Part shown: piece after piece, positions 25,292 to 33,356 of the stretch
Numbering within the stretch: position 1 is the first letter of the stretch
Layout: each line of letters begins with the position of its first letter
From: Promethearchaeia archaeon
Lineage (GTDB): Archaea; Asgardarchaeota; Lokiarchaeia; Sigyniarchaeales; SOKP01
Length of the DNA: 37,517 nt
NCBI GenBank assembly: GCA_029856085.1
Contig: JAHQWI010000098.1
Coordinates: 1 to 37,517 of the forward strand
Direction of reading: 5' to 3'
Made by a program: the position numbers and the translations under genes
Notes under the pieces: model-generated
The model's input: the letters and a program-made list of their open reading frames with translations, nothing else
The model's database searches: none
What the model was told of the DNA's origin: nothing

Positions 25292-26215
25292 TTGGTTCTA
25301 GAAATTTATCATATAATTATTCTGATTTTTGTAGGAGCTCTTGTAGGAATAAGTATGAGTTTTGTAGGACAGACTGGTCAAGGAGTTGTAGTTCCTCTTA
25401 TTCTTCTAATGACAGGAGATGTTTTATTAGCAATATCTGTGAATGTTTTAAATGATTTTATTGCTGCCACTTCTGTAGCAATTAATTATGTAAGAAAAAA
25501 GCAATATTATCTGAATAAGAATATTATTATTTTAATCGTAATCTCCTTAATTTCTTCCTTTTTCGGTGTCCTTATTTTAATGTCTACTCGGTTAAGCACG
25601 ATTTTTGGGTGGTTCTTACCAGCTTTCATTATTTTCTTAGGTACCACCATTCTTTCTAAAGGATTTCCTACTTCTGAAACCTTGAAAGAGATGGTTCATA
25701 AAATTTCACAGAGATATTTGAAAAATAAAAGAAAAAATTTAGATTTTGAAAATCTTGAGGAAGCCCCAGTAAATAGATTAAATACTGAAGATGAACAATT
25801 AGAAAGTGTTATTAAACCAAATTCAAAATTGTTCTTTCTATTAGCACTAGTTTTAGGAATTATAGTAGGACTTAATTCAGGGATGTTTGGTGCGAATTCA
25901 GGGTTCATCATAACATTAGTTTTAATTATATTGTATGGATACCCTTTAAAGAAAAGTGTAGGAACTGCTCTAATTCTAAGCATTATCATGTGTATTTTTA
26001 CGTTTAGTACATATCAAATACTAGGATACATGGTTAAAGATCAACTTTTTTTTAACTGGGAATTCGTACTCTATCTTGGTATAGGTTCCTTTATTATGGG
26101 ATTAATTACTTCCAACTTTGTACAAAAAATTTCAGCAAAAGCAATGGGGCGAGGAATGGGAGCAACTATGATTCTTTTAGGATTAATCTCTTTAGTATTT
26201 TATTTTATCAGTTAA
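25292..26215 (+). CDS. TauE/SafE-family permease (sulfite/anion exporter-like)
   Basis: A hydrophobic protein with eight likely membrane helices in two halves separated by a charged cytoplasmic loop (about residues 140-190). Each half begins with the family motif: GALVGISMSFVGQTGQGVVV in the first and GLNSGMFGANSGFIITL in the second. The family exports sulfite, sulfoacetate or other organic anions, or takes up substrates in some members. The start is placed at TTG 25292 because AAAGGTGG (25276-25283) lies 8 nt before it and the protein then begins directly with the first helix; an upstream in-frame TTG (25256) gives 12 more residues and no site. It is divergent from hppA across a 166-bp region. 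Substrate unknown. Confidence 0.8.
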   Translation: MVLEIYHIIILIFVGALVGISMSFVGQTGQGVVVPLILLMTGDVLLAISVNVLNDFIAATSVAINYVRKKQYYLNKNIIILIVISLISSFFGVLILMSTRLSTIFGWFLPAFIIFLGTTILSKGFPTSETLKEMVHKISQRYLKNKRKNLDFENLEEAPVNRLNTEDEQLESVIKPNSKLFFLLALVLGIIVGLNSGMFGANSGFIITLVLIILYGYPLKKSVGTALILSIIMCIFTFSTYQILGYMVKDQLFFNWEFVLYLGIGSFIMGLITSNFVQKISAKAMGRGMGATMILLGLISLVFYFIS

Positions 26216-26353
26216 TTTTAAGCACAAGAATATACATTTTAAGATTTGATTATAATATTAAATTAAGAAGGACATTATATGATATAACAAGAAGTTAGAT
26301 AGTCAAGAATAATCTATTAAAATAATTTAAAAAGATCGCAGAAGGTTATTTAG

Positions 26354-27298
26354 ATGGATGAATTAAAATGTGAAGTCTTGATAATTGGAGCTGGTCCTGC
26401 AGGGTTAAGTGCAGGCGTTTATTGCGCCCGAGCTAATAGAAATGTCATAATCCTTGACGGAAAAGAATTATCCGCCTTAGCACAGACAAAAGAAATACAA
26501 AACTGGCCGGGAGAAATTGATATTAAAGGAAAACATCTATTAGAGAAATTTAGAGCTCATACTGAGAGTTATTCAGAAAACATTAGAATTATTAAAGGCG
26601 ACGTAATCTCACTAATGCTTGGAATGGGTGTAAATAGGACATCAACCAGAACAGCTAATATTACTTCTGATGTTGTTATTATTGCTACTGGCAGAGGTAC
26701 ACGAAAAGAAATAATAAAAGGCGAGGAAACATTACTTGGTTATGGGGTGTCTTATGGTGCATTATATGATGGACCTTTATACAAAGATAAAGATGTATAT
26801 TTGTATGGTACAGACGATGAAATGTTAGAAGATGCTTTAGCATTACAACAAATGGGTTGTATCGTACGTATAATCACAAAAGTTGGAATTGAAAAATTGC
26901 CTGAAAAGATATATGAAGTAAAAGACGTTGGAATTGAAGTTTTTGAAAATATGGAAGTAGTTGAAGCAGTTCCAGATTCGGAAGGAGCGATTCAAAAAAT
27001 TATATGTAAGTCTACTAAGCCTGAATCAGAAGAGATTGAAGAAAAAAAGGAATTTGAATTAAGTTGTTTATTTATTTTATCTCATATATCCTCTAATTCA
27101 ATTTTCAAAAAAGCGGGAGTAGAATTAGATAACAAGGGAAATATTAAAGTGGACGAAGAACAAAAAACAAATCTTAAAGGAGTTTATGCTGCTGGGGATT
27201 GTACAGGGGGAGTTTTTCAAGTAGTTTTTGCTACAGCAGAAGGTGCACGAGCGGGAATAAATGCATGTAAATATCTTCGGCAATTACAGAAGGAATAA
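26354..27298 (+). CDS. Thioredoxin-reductase-like flavoprotein without the CxxC
   Basis: Same size and fold as TrxR (314 aa). The FAD site is LIIGAGPAGLSAG (9-21), and the C-terminal FAD motif is GVYAAGDCTGG. The redox centre, normally S-Y-C-A-T-C-D-G-P, reads VSYGALYDGPLY: both cysteines are gone (Gly135, Tyr138). The NADPH-binding GxGxxA is replaced by YGTDDEMLEDA and the HRR motif is absent. It therefore cannot reduce a disulfide through this site and may not bind NADPH; it resembles atypical TrxR-like proteins that use ferredoxin or flavin-only chemistry. It is followed at 96 bp by a normal TrxR, so it probably arose by duplication. Confidence 0.85.
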   Translation: MDELKCEVLIIGAGPAGLSAGVYCARANRNVIILDGKELSALAQTKEIQNWPGEIDIKGKHLLEKFRAHTESYSENIRIIKGDVISLMLGMGVNRTSTRTANITSDVVIIATGRGTRKEIIKGEETLLGYGVSYGALYDGPLYKDKDVYLYGTDDEMLEDALALQQMGCIVRIITKVGIEKLPEKIYEVKDVGIEVFENMEVVEAVPDSEGAIQKIICKSTKPESEEIEEKKEFELSCLFILSHISSNSIFKKAGVELDNKGNIKVDEEQKTNLKGVYAAGDCTGGVFQVVFATAEGARAGINACKYLRQLQKE

Positions 27299-27394
27299 AT
27301 TAACCAAAAACAATATCGGAAAAAAAAATTTAAACGTTTATTAAGATTATTATATGTATATTTGAAAGAATCCACAAAATAAAGGAGATTAAAA

Positions 27395-28339
27395 TTGTCT
27401 GATAAAGATGGGTTTGATTTAGTAATTATTGGTGGTGGACCAGCAGGATTAACTGCTGCAATTTATGGCGGAAGAATGGGTTTAAAAACTGCTCTCTATG
27501 AGGGTAAAGGTTTTGGAGGTTTAGCTGGGACAGCTCCCAAGATTGAAAATTATCCAGGATTTAGTAGTATCAATGGTCTTGAATTAACAGAAAAAATGAG
27601 GGAGCAAGCTGAAAATTGGGGAGCTACTTTTTTTTATAATGAAGTCTCAGCAATCAATCCAAAGGAAATGACTATAACTACTTATGAAGGAGACACAAAA
27701 GCCAAAGCGATTATAATTGCGACTGGTTCAAAACATCTAACACTTGGATTACCTAATGAGTTTGAATTAGTAGGTAATGGAATATCTTACTGTGCTACTT
27801 GTGATGGCCCTTTATTTCGTGATCAAGAAGTTGCCACGGTTGGTGGTGGTAATGCTGCGGGTCTAGAAGTAATTTATCTCTCAGGTGTAGCAAGAAAAGT
27901 TTATCTTATTCATAGACGTCACTGTATGCGAGCAGAAACATGTATTGCAGATGAGGTAGAATCATTAGATAATGTTATACCAATGTATAATAGCACTATT
28001 GAAGAAGCTATAACGACGAATGACAAATTAGGAGCATTGAAAATCAAAAACATTGAGACTGGCGAAATTTCTAATATAAGTGTAAATGCTCTCTTCATTG
28101 CAATAGGAGTTGAGCCACAGAGTGATTTAGCAAAAAAGGTAGGGATAGAACTTGATAAGGATAATTTTATTAAAGTCAATAAAAACCAAGAAACTAACTT
28201 TTCTGGTATATATGCCGCAGGAGATGTAACAGGTGGAATACGTCAGGTAACAACAGCAGTTGGGGAAGCAACAACAGCAGCAATGAATGCGTATCTTTTC
28301 ATTAAGAAAGGATGGTATGGAGAGGGAGTGACAAAATAA
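27395..28339 (+). CDS. trxB: Thioredoxin reductase (NADPH, FAD)
   Basis: Canonical low-molecular-weight TrxR, 314 aa. FAD site VIIGGGPAGLTAAIYGGR (10-27), redox-active Cys133-x-x-Cys136 in ISYCATCDGPLF, NADPH site TVGGGNAAGLE (149-159) with the 2'-phosphate-binding HRRHCMRAE (about 173-181), and the C-terminal GIYAAGDVTGG. It transfers electrons from NADPH through FAD to thioredoxin or a glutaredoxin-like protein. The start is TTG 27395, with GGAGATT 6 nt before it. No thioredoxin gene is nearby. Second of a tandem pair with the CxxC-less paralogue. Confidence 0.93.
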   Translation: MSDKDGFDLVIIGGGPAGLTAAIYGGRMGLKTALYEGKGFGGLAGTAPKIENYPGFSSINGLELTEKMREQAENWGATFFYNEVSAINPKEMTITTYEGDTKAKAIIIATGSKHLTLGLPNEFELVGNGISYCATCDGPLFRDQEVATVGGGNAAGLEVIYLSGVARKVYLIHRRHCMRAETCIADEVESLDNVIPMYNSTIEEAITTNDKLGALKIKNIETGEISNISVNALFIAIGVEPQSDLAKKVGIELDKDNFIKVNKNQETNFSGIYAAGDVTGGIRQVTTAVGEATTAAMNAYLFIKKGWYGEGVTK

Positions 28340-28383
28340 ATATAATAAATCCCTCTTTGAAAGATTGTATTGTATGTTACTTA

Positions 28384-28409
28384 GATATTACACTCTATTA
28401 TGTAATATC
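28384..28409. promoter_or_regulatory. Perfect 9+8+9 palindrome upstream of xerA, dif-like or operator
   Basis: GATATTACA (28384-28392) and TGTAATATC (28401-28409) are exact reverse complements around an 8-bp centre CTCTATTA, ending 21 bp before the xerA start. Read with 11-bp arms and a 6-bp core (TCTATT) it has the layout of a XerA/XerC dif site, with 9 of 11 arm positions matching. It also overlaps the promoter position, so it may instead be an operator controlling xerA. Confidence 0.45.
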
Positions 28410-28429
28410 ACGATCATAGTGTATTCATT

Positions 28430-29353
28430 ATGGTAGAGTGTAAGTTCTCGGATTTCATTGAAGATTTTTTGATCTCAAAAGAAGTAGAAGAAGGATGTGC
28501 GTCATCGACAATTAAAGCGTACAATTATGATCTTGATAAATTTATCAACTTAGTTGGAGATATCGATATGAATTCTCCAATGGTCAGGCAACGAATACGG
28601 TTATTTTTAAAAAAAATTAAAGATCTGGGGTATACAAAAAAAGGGATTGGTCGAAAAATAGCTTCCTTACGCTCATATTTCAAATTCTTAACTCTTAACG
28701 AGTTTATTGAAAAAAATCCTATGAGTACAATTAGGTCTCCAAAGATAAAATTAGAGGAAAGTTTACCTAAATTTCTTAATATTTCAGATGTTGAGGTTAT
28801 CTTTAAAAAATTAAAAGATCGAATATTGTTTAATTCAAGAAAGAGTCAACGCTATTACTTAATCGTTAGACTACTGTATTCTACTATGGCCCGAGTAAGT
28901 GAATTATGCAACATCAGAATAAAAGATATTGATTTTGAAAAAGGATATATACGTCTACGTGGTAAAGGTAATAAGGAAAGAATTGTTCCTGTTGACCAAA
29001 AGACCTTAAAAATTTTTAAGGAATCTCTAAGTAATCGAATATCCTATGATACTGAAGAATATTTATTAGTAAATACAAGAAATCAGATGTTAAGTCCTCG
29101 AGTCGTTCAGACAGATATTAAATATATAAAGGAAAGATGTGGGTTTCCAGATTCGAAAATTATTACACCTCATGTGTTTAGACATACCGGAGCTACCCAT
29201 CTTAGACGTTCAGGAATGGATATAAGCGAGCTACAAGACATTTTGGGTCATTCAAGCCCTAATACTACGCGAATATATGCTAAAAACGATATTACTAAAT
29301 TAAAGCAATCATATAGCATGATGCATCCATTGAATAATTCTGAGAAATTTTAG
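28430..29353 (+). CDS. xerA: XerA-type tyrosine recombinase
   Basis: 307 residues with the SAM-like N-terminal domain (8-95) and tyrosine recombinase catalytic domain. All catalytic residues are visible: Arg155 (ARVSELC), Lys179 in the RGKGNKER hairpin, His248 and Arg251 (HVFRHTGATHL), His274 (ILGHSSP) and nucleophile Tyr283 (TRIYAKND). It resolves chromosome dimers at dif, or in some relatives excises elements. ATG at 28430; no strong Shine-Dalgarno site. A perfect palindrome precedes it, and orc1/cdc6 follows at 137 bp on the same strand. No integrase-type truncation or att repeats are seen, so it is taken as the housekeeping enzyme. Confidence 0.9.
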   Translation: MVECKFSDFIEDFLISKEVEEGCASSTIKAYNYDLDKFINLVGDIDMNSPMVRQRIRLFLKKIKDLGYTKKGIGRKIASLRSYFKFLTLNEFIEKNPMSTIRSPKIKLEESLPKFLNISDVEVIFKKLKDRILFNSRKSQRYYLIVRLLYSTMARVSELCNIRIKDIDFEKGYIRLRGKGNKERIVPVDQKTLKIFKESLSNRISYDTEEYLLVNTRNQMLSPRVVQTDIKYIKERCGFPDSKIITPHVFRHTGATHLRRSGMDISELQDILGHSSPNTTRIYAKNDITKLKQSYSMMHPLNNSEKF

Positions 29354-29490
29354 AGGATAATATTTGGATTTTTAGAATTAGTTTTATAAAAGAAAGAAAA
29401 TAATTTCATAAGAATAAGAAACTTTATACTTATGTACCATTATTACTTATACATTACTAATTAAAATCACCGATTTCGATTCGATCTATT

Positions 29491-30684
29491 ATGGACGAGG
29501 ATGCATTTAGGAAACAATTCATGAAGAAAACAGTTTTTAGACAATTAGGTTCTCTCGATAAAAGTTGGGTTCCAGACAAATTATATTGTCGAGATGATGC
29601 GCTGAGTACACTAATAGTCAATTATAGGAGAATTTTAGAGGAAGAAGAACAACCTTCAATTAATTGTCTCATCTTGGGTAAGGGAGGAGTTGGAAAAACT
29701 TGTACCGCTCGTTATTTTGGCAAAAATTTTAGAACAGTTGCAATAGAAAAGGATGTAAAGCTTTTTATTGAATATTTTGATTGTATTAATTTCCGCTCCA
29801 AAAGTAAGATTATCAGAGAGCTCCTCGCTAAATATACACACGGCTCTGGACGTGGCTACTCGGACGATGAGGCATTAAAATTAATCCTTACCAAATTAAT
29901 TCGAGATAATGGTTATATGTTATTAATTATTGATGAAGTTCATCTCTTGAAACCAGATGAAGTTTTAGCTTTATTAAATATTGCTGAAACATTTGGTCAT
30001 CAAAATGCGAAACTTTCAATTTTACTTATCTGTAGAGGTACAGATTGGATGCGGATCGAAAACGAAAGAGTTTTAAGCCGACTTAATGAGAAAATTCCCC
30101 TTGAACCTTATGATTTCGAAGAAGCAATGCAAATATTAACATATAGAAGTGATATAGCTTTAAGAGAATATGTAATAGATGAGGAACTTCTAACAATGGT
30201 CGCTCAGATTGTAGTTGAAAATCAAAATATGAGACATGGGATTGAAATTATCAGAAAAAGTGGGCTTTATTGTGATAAAGAAGGTTTAGATCAAATTAAT
30301 GCGGATATCATCAGAGAAGCTTCTGATGACGTTTATCCAACATTTAGAGCGGAAATTATTGACAGTTTAAAAGATCAAGAACTCTTAGCATTGTATGGGA
30401 TTGTAAGAACGTTGATAAATAATGGCACACCATTTGCATTGGTGGATGATGCATATGAGGAATATCAATCTATCTGTGAAGGTTATTCGGTAGAACCTCA
30501 TGTAAAAATGAGTTTTAGAAAATATGTTCGCCAACTGAACCAACTGAAAATAATCGCTTCTAAAACTGTAAGAATAGAAGATGCTACACGTGGTAGGCAT
30601 TTAGAAATAACGTTGTTAGATATTCCTACAGTAAAACTAGCTGAATTATTAGAAGATATTTTCGAAAGGAAGTTTGCTAGTTAA
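29491..30684 (+). CDS. Orc1/Cdc6-type replication initiator ATPase
   Basis: 397 residues. AAA+ core: Walker A GKGGVGKT (63-70), Walker B LLIIDEVH (144-151), sensor region LLICRGTDWMRI where Orc1/Cdc6 usually reads a GxxN motif, and a sensor-2-like arginine further on. The C-terminal 130 residues are a winged-helix DNA-binding domain (EIIDSLKDQELLALYGIV, SFRKYVRQLNQLKIIASK). It binds origin DNA and loads MCM. The N-terminal CRDDALSTL segment fits the family's Y-R-x-x-x-L. It follows xerA; it may mark an origin, but no clear ORB repeats were seen in 29354-29490 or 30685-30788. The sensor region is divergent, so a related AAA+ initiator from an element is the alternative. Confidence 0.8.
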   Translation: MDEDAFRKQFMKKTVFRQLGSLDKSWVPDKLYCRDDALSTLIVNYRRILEEEEQPSINCLILGKGGVGKTCTARYFGKNFRTVAIEKDVKLFIEYFDCINFRSKSKIIRELLAKYTHGSGRGYSDDEALKLILTKLIRDNGYMLLIIDEVHLLKPDEVLALLNIAETFGHQNAKLSILLICRGTDWMRIENERVLSRLNEKIPLEPYDFEEAMQILTYRSDIALREYVIDEELLTMVAQIVVENQNMRHGIEIIRKSGLYCDKEGLDQINADIIREASDDVYPTFRAEIIDSLKDQELLALYGIVRTLINNGTPFALVDDAYEEYQSICEGYSVEPHVKMSFRKYVRQLNQLKIIASKTVRIEDATRGRHLEITLLDIPTVKLAELLEDIFERKFAS

Positions 30685-30788
30685 TAGAAACTTAGTTTTT
30701 GATAAAAATTAGAAAATTATCGAGATTTTTTTACCTTAATATGTTTCTCTTATAATTAGGAAATTGTTAATTGTATATATCCTATTCC

Positions 30789-31022
30789 TTAATAATCTCT
30801 TTCTTTAGACTCCTTGGAGGCAGAAAACCAGTCCAACCATTCTTTACGCCGATCTTTTTTGCGTTGTGACTCATCTACATTGGTGATATTTTCACTCCTT
30901 ACTTTTTTCCAATCTCTGTCAAGTTCATGCCGTGTTAAGGATAAACCACATGATTGGCAAACCATTTGTTTAATAGCTGATTGGTATTTCATAAAACCCC
31001 CACATTCTGGACAGCGTGCCAT
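30789..31022 (-). CDS. Zinc-ribbon protein, basic C-terminus (77 aa)
   Basis: From ATG 31022 the protein begins MARCPECGGFMKYQ then MVCQSCGLSLTR, a TFIIB/TFS-like four-Cys ribbon, followed by a charged segment (KKVRSENI, RKKDRRKEWLDWF). An in-frame upstream ATG (31079) would add 19 residues (KKEKF-rich) with no family character, so 31022 is preferred; it would be leaderless or short-leadered. The cysteine set and basic tail suggest nucleic-acid binding. It converges on orc1/cdc6, 104 bp away. No specific function. Confidence 0.7.
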   Translation of the reverse strand: MARCPECGGFMKYQSAIKQMVCQSCGLSLTRHELDRDWKKVRSENITNVDESQRKKDRRKEWLDWFSASKESKERDY

Positions 31023-31186
31023 AGCAAATTTTTCTTTCTTATTTTTTATTGTTTTTTCATACGTGTTATTATAATACAATTATTGAAAATTAAAATAATT
31101 ATGGTATAATTAATAACACCCAAATTTAATTTCAATGAACAATTTTGAATATAAAATTTTAGAAAAAAAGAATATAAAGTGAGTAT

Positions 31187-32395
31187 ATGAGTTCAAATAA
31201 ATCTAAAGTCTATTTTGGTTCAATTCAGCATGGTAAAGTATGGCCTTTTGCCTCTTTTCCAGTAAAAGTAGATAAAATCACTGAGATATTAATGGAGCAG
31301 ACACCTATAGAAGAAAAAGATAAAGTAGCAATTAAAATGCATCTTGGATTTAGAGATGGATATCAGACTATTCCTGTTTTCTTTGTTCGTCGTATTGTCG
31401 AGGCTATAAAAAGAACTGGGGGTTATCCTTTCATTACGGACAATCCTACAGCAGTTTATAACGCAGTAAAAAGAGGGTATACCCAAGAAACATGTGGATG
31501 TCCAATCATCCCAATAGCAGGAGTAAAGGATGGATATACTACTCCCGTAGAAATCAACTTTAAAGGTTTTGATACACTTGATCTTGGTGGGGTGTTAAAG
31601 GATGCTGATGTTTTGATTGATTTATCTCATGCTAAGGGACATGGAGCATGTGGTTATGGCGGTGCTATCAAAAATCTCGCACTAGGTGGTTACTCAGGAC
31701 CAACTCGATGGATAAAGATACATGGGGTATCTCATATCGATAAGTATTGGGATAGTGTAAAGGGATCTCCTGAGCATGCAAGGAAACTCGTTGAAGCATG
31801 TCCCTATGGAGCTCTTCGTTATGATGAAGCGAAAGATAATCTAATAAGGAATTATCATGATTGTCACCAATGTTTTACTTGTTTAGAAATAGATCAAGAT
31901 ATAGGGGCATTAAAGCTTCCTCGAGAAAGTTATACAGCTTTTCAGGAAATGATGGCTATTTCATCAAGTAAAGTACTCGAAACATTTGATAGTTCTAAAG
32001 TGTTCTACCTCAATTTCTTGTTAAATATTACCACATACTGTGATTGTTTAGGCACTGCTCAACCTTCCATAGTTAATGATATTGGAATAGTAGGATCGAA
32101 AGATATTGTTGCTATCGAAACTGCAACACTCGATCTCATAAAAAAAGAGGGATTAATTGAGAAAAACATACCTCCATTTTTAAAACATGTTAATCTTGAT
32201 CCTAATGAAGATTTGCATCCTTTCACAAGACTTCATGGACCTTATAAAGATCCATATGAATCTGTTAGGTTTGTTGAGAAATTAGGTAAAGGAACATCCC
32301 GGTATGAATTAGTTGAAATATTATCTCCAGAAGAGACAGCTAATATGAAGACACCAGAAAAAGCATTTGAAAGAGGAGAACCAACCTTTATGTAG
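31187..32395 (+). CDS. DUF362 iron-sulfur protein (402 aa)
   Basis: The DUF362 fold is indicated by KVAIKMHLGFRDGYQTIP, DADVLIDLSHAKGHGACGYGG, IKNLALGG and the C-terminal VGSKDIVAIETATLDLI. Two Cys clusters, ACPYGAL and DCHQCFTC, could hold one 4Fe-4S cluster, as in DUF362 members fused to ferredoxin domains. It is soluble, 402 residues. Its function is unknown in the family; members turn up in anaerobes near redox enzymes. It ends in a T-rich stretch and converges on the TldD remnant. Confidence 0.8.
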   Translation: MSSNKSKVYFGSIQHGKVWPFASFPVKVDKITEILMEQTPIEEKDKVAIKMHLGFRDGYQTIPVFFVRRIVEAIKRTGGYPFITDNPTAVYNAVKRGYTQETCGCPIIPIAGVKDGYTTPVEINFKGFDTLDLGGVLKDADVLIDLSHAKGHGACGYGGAIKNLALGGYSGPTRWIKIHGVSHIDKYWDSVKGSPEHARKLVEACPYGALRYDEAKDNLIRNYHDCHQCFTCLEIDQDIGALKLPRESYTAFQEMMAISSSKVLETFDSSKVFYLNFLLNITTYCDCLGTAQPSIVNDIGIVGSKDIVAIETATLDLIKKEGLIEKNIPPFLKHVNLDPNEDLHPFTRLHGPYKDPYESVRFVEKLGKGTSRYELVEILSPEETANMKTPEKAFERGEPTFM

Positions 32396-32410
32396 GTGTA
32401 AAAATCAAAT

Positions 32411-32436
32411 AATAAAAACTCTTTTTTTTCAATTTT
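32411..32436 (+). terminator. T-rich terminator between converging genes
   Basis: CTCTTTTTTTTCAATTTTTC lies after the DUF362 gene stop and before the end of the converging TldD remnant. An archaeal T-tract terminator, with no hairpin. Confidence 0.45.
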
Positions 32437-33272
32437 TCAGGATGAAACAGTTAGGTTTGAGAAAACCATGTACGGAAAAAGTGAGTTTGCTGAAAATTCA
32501 GTTTCTTTTGAAATAAATTCACAATTTTTTACCATTTCCAAGATATTACCACTAACATTTCCACCTTTAATTGGATTTTTATATTCCCCATTTTTTACAT
32601 AATACCCATTTCTTATTTCAGCACCAAAGAATCCTGACATTTCTTCTGGATTAAGCCATGAAAACTTTTCTATGAAATATCCTTCTTGAATATTAGATAT
32701 TATTTCTTCTAAGGAAATATCTCCAGGTAAAACTTGAAAATTACTAATCCCATTAACAACTGAACCACTATTATTTCTCATACCGTTTCCCGTCGAACCT
32801 AAGTTTTCTAAAATTCCATATTTTTGATCATAGAGGCGTTTTTGGAAAACTCCATTCTTTATAATTTCGGTTTTTTGATGTGGATTACCCTCGCCATCCC
32901 AGGAATTAGAACTTAACCCTCCCTCAAGTAAACCATTATCTACAACTGAAATTTTCTCAGCTGCTACATTATCATTTATTTTGTAAGCAGAGATTTTTTC
33001 ATTGAAGGCTTTACCTAAAGAGTGAAAGCCAATGACGGGAATTAAGGCTCTTCTGAGAACATGTGGAGGAAATATAACAACTACTTTCTGGTTTGGTTTG
33101 GGTGGTTCAGCAATTAAAGTATCTTTAGCTATCTTTGCCCATTTTTCAACTCTCTTCTCAAAATTCAAATGCTCTTTTTCCTTAACATATTCTGTTGTCC
33201 AGTACTCTGATAATTTTCCGTTGAAATCTCTTCAAAAGTAGTAAAGATCTCTTCAAACGATTTTTCGGTCAT
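32437..33272 (-). pseudogene. Truncated TldD/PmbA-family peptidase remnant
   Basis: Residues from 33168 down (243 aa) match the C-terminal domain of TldD/PmbA: a VVVIFPPHVLRRALIPVIG strand-helix, NGLLEGGLSSNSWDGEG, ENLGSTGNGMRNN, GYFIEKFSWLNPEEMSG and FFGAEIRNGYYV. The normal protein has about 430-450 residues; the N-terminal half that carries the HExxxH metal site is absent. The frame is open further up to 33231 (DFNGKLSEYWTTEYVKEKEH). An ATG at 33272 starts MTEKSFEEIFTTFEEI in another frame, so one indel near 33230-33240 would join them, still giving only about 275 residues. The intact partner is not in the window. Best read as a decayed or truncated gene; a stand-alone C-domain is possible. 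Confidence 0.7.
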
Positions 33273-33356
33273 ATTTTTTCAAGTCAATGCTACAGTTTTA
33301 TTGACATCTAGTTCCTAATTAGATTTAGTTAAATCATCTTCCATTATTGTTCCTAA

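Noticed and set aside
29354-29490. Possible replication origin repeats before orc1/cdc6
   Set aside because: The gap is AT-rich and holds CGATTTCGATTCGATC, but no paired ORB-like elements with a G-string were found, so no origin is called.
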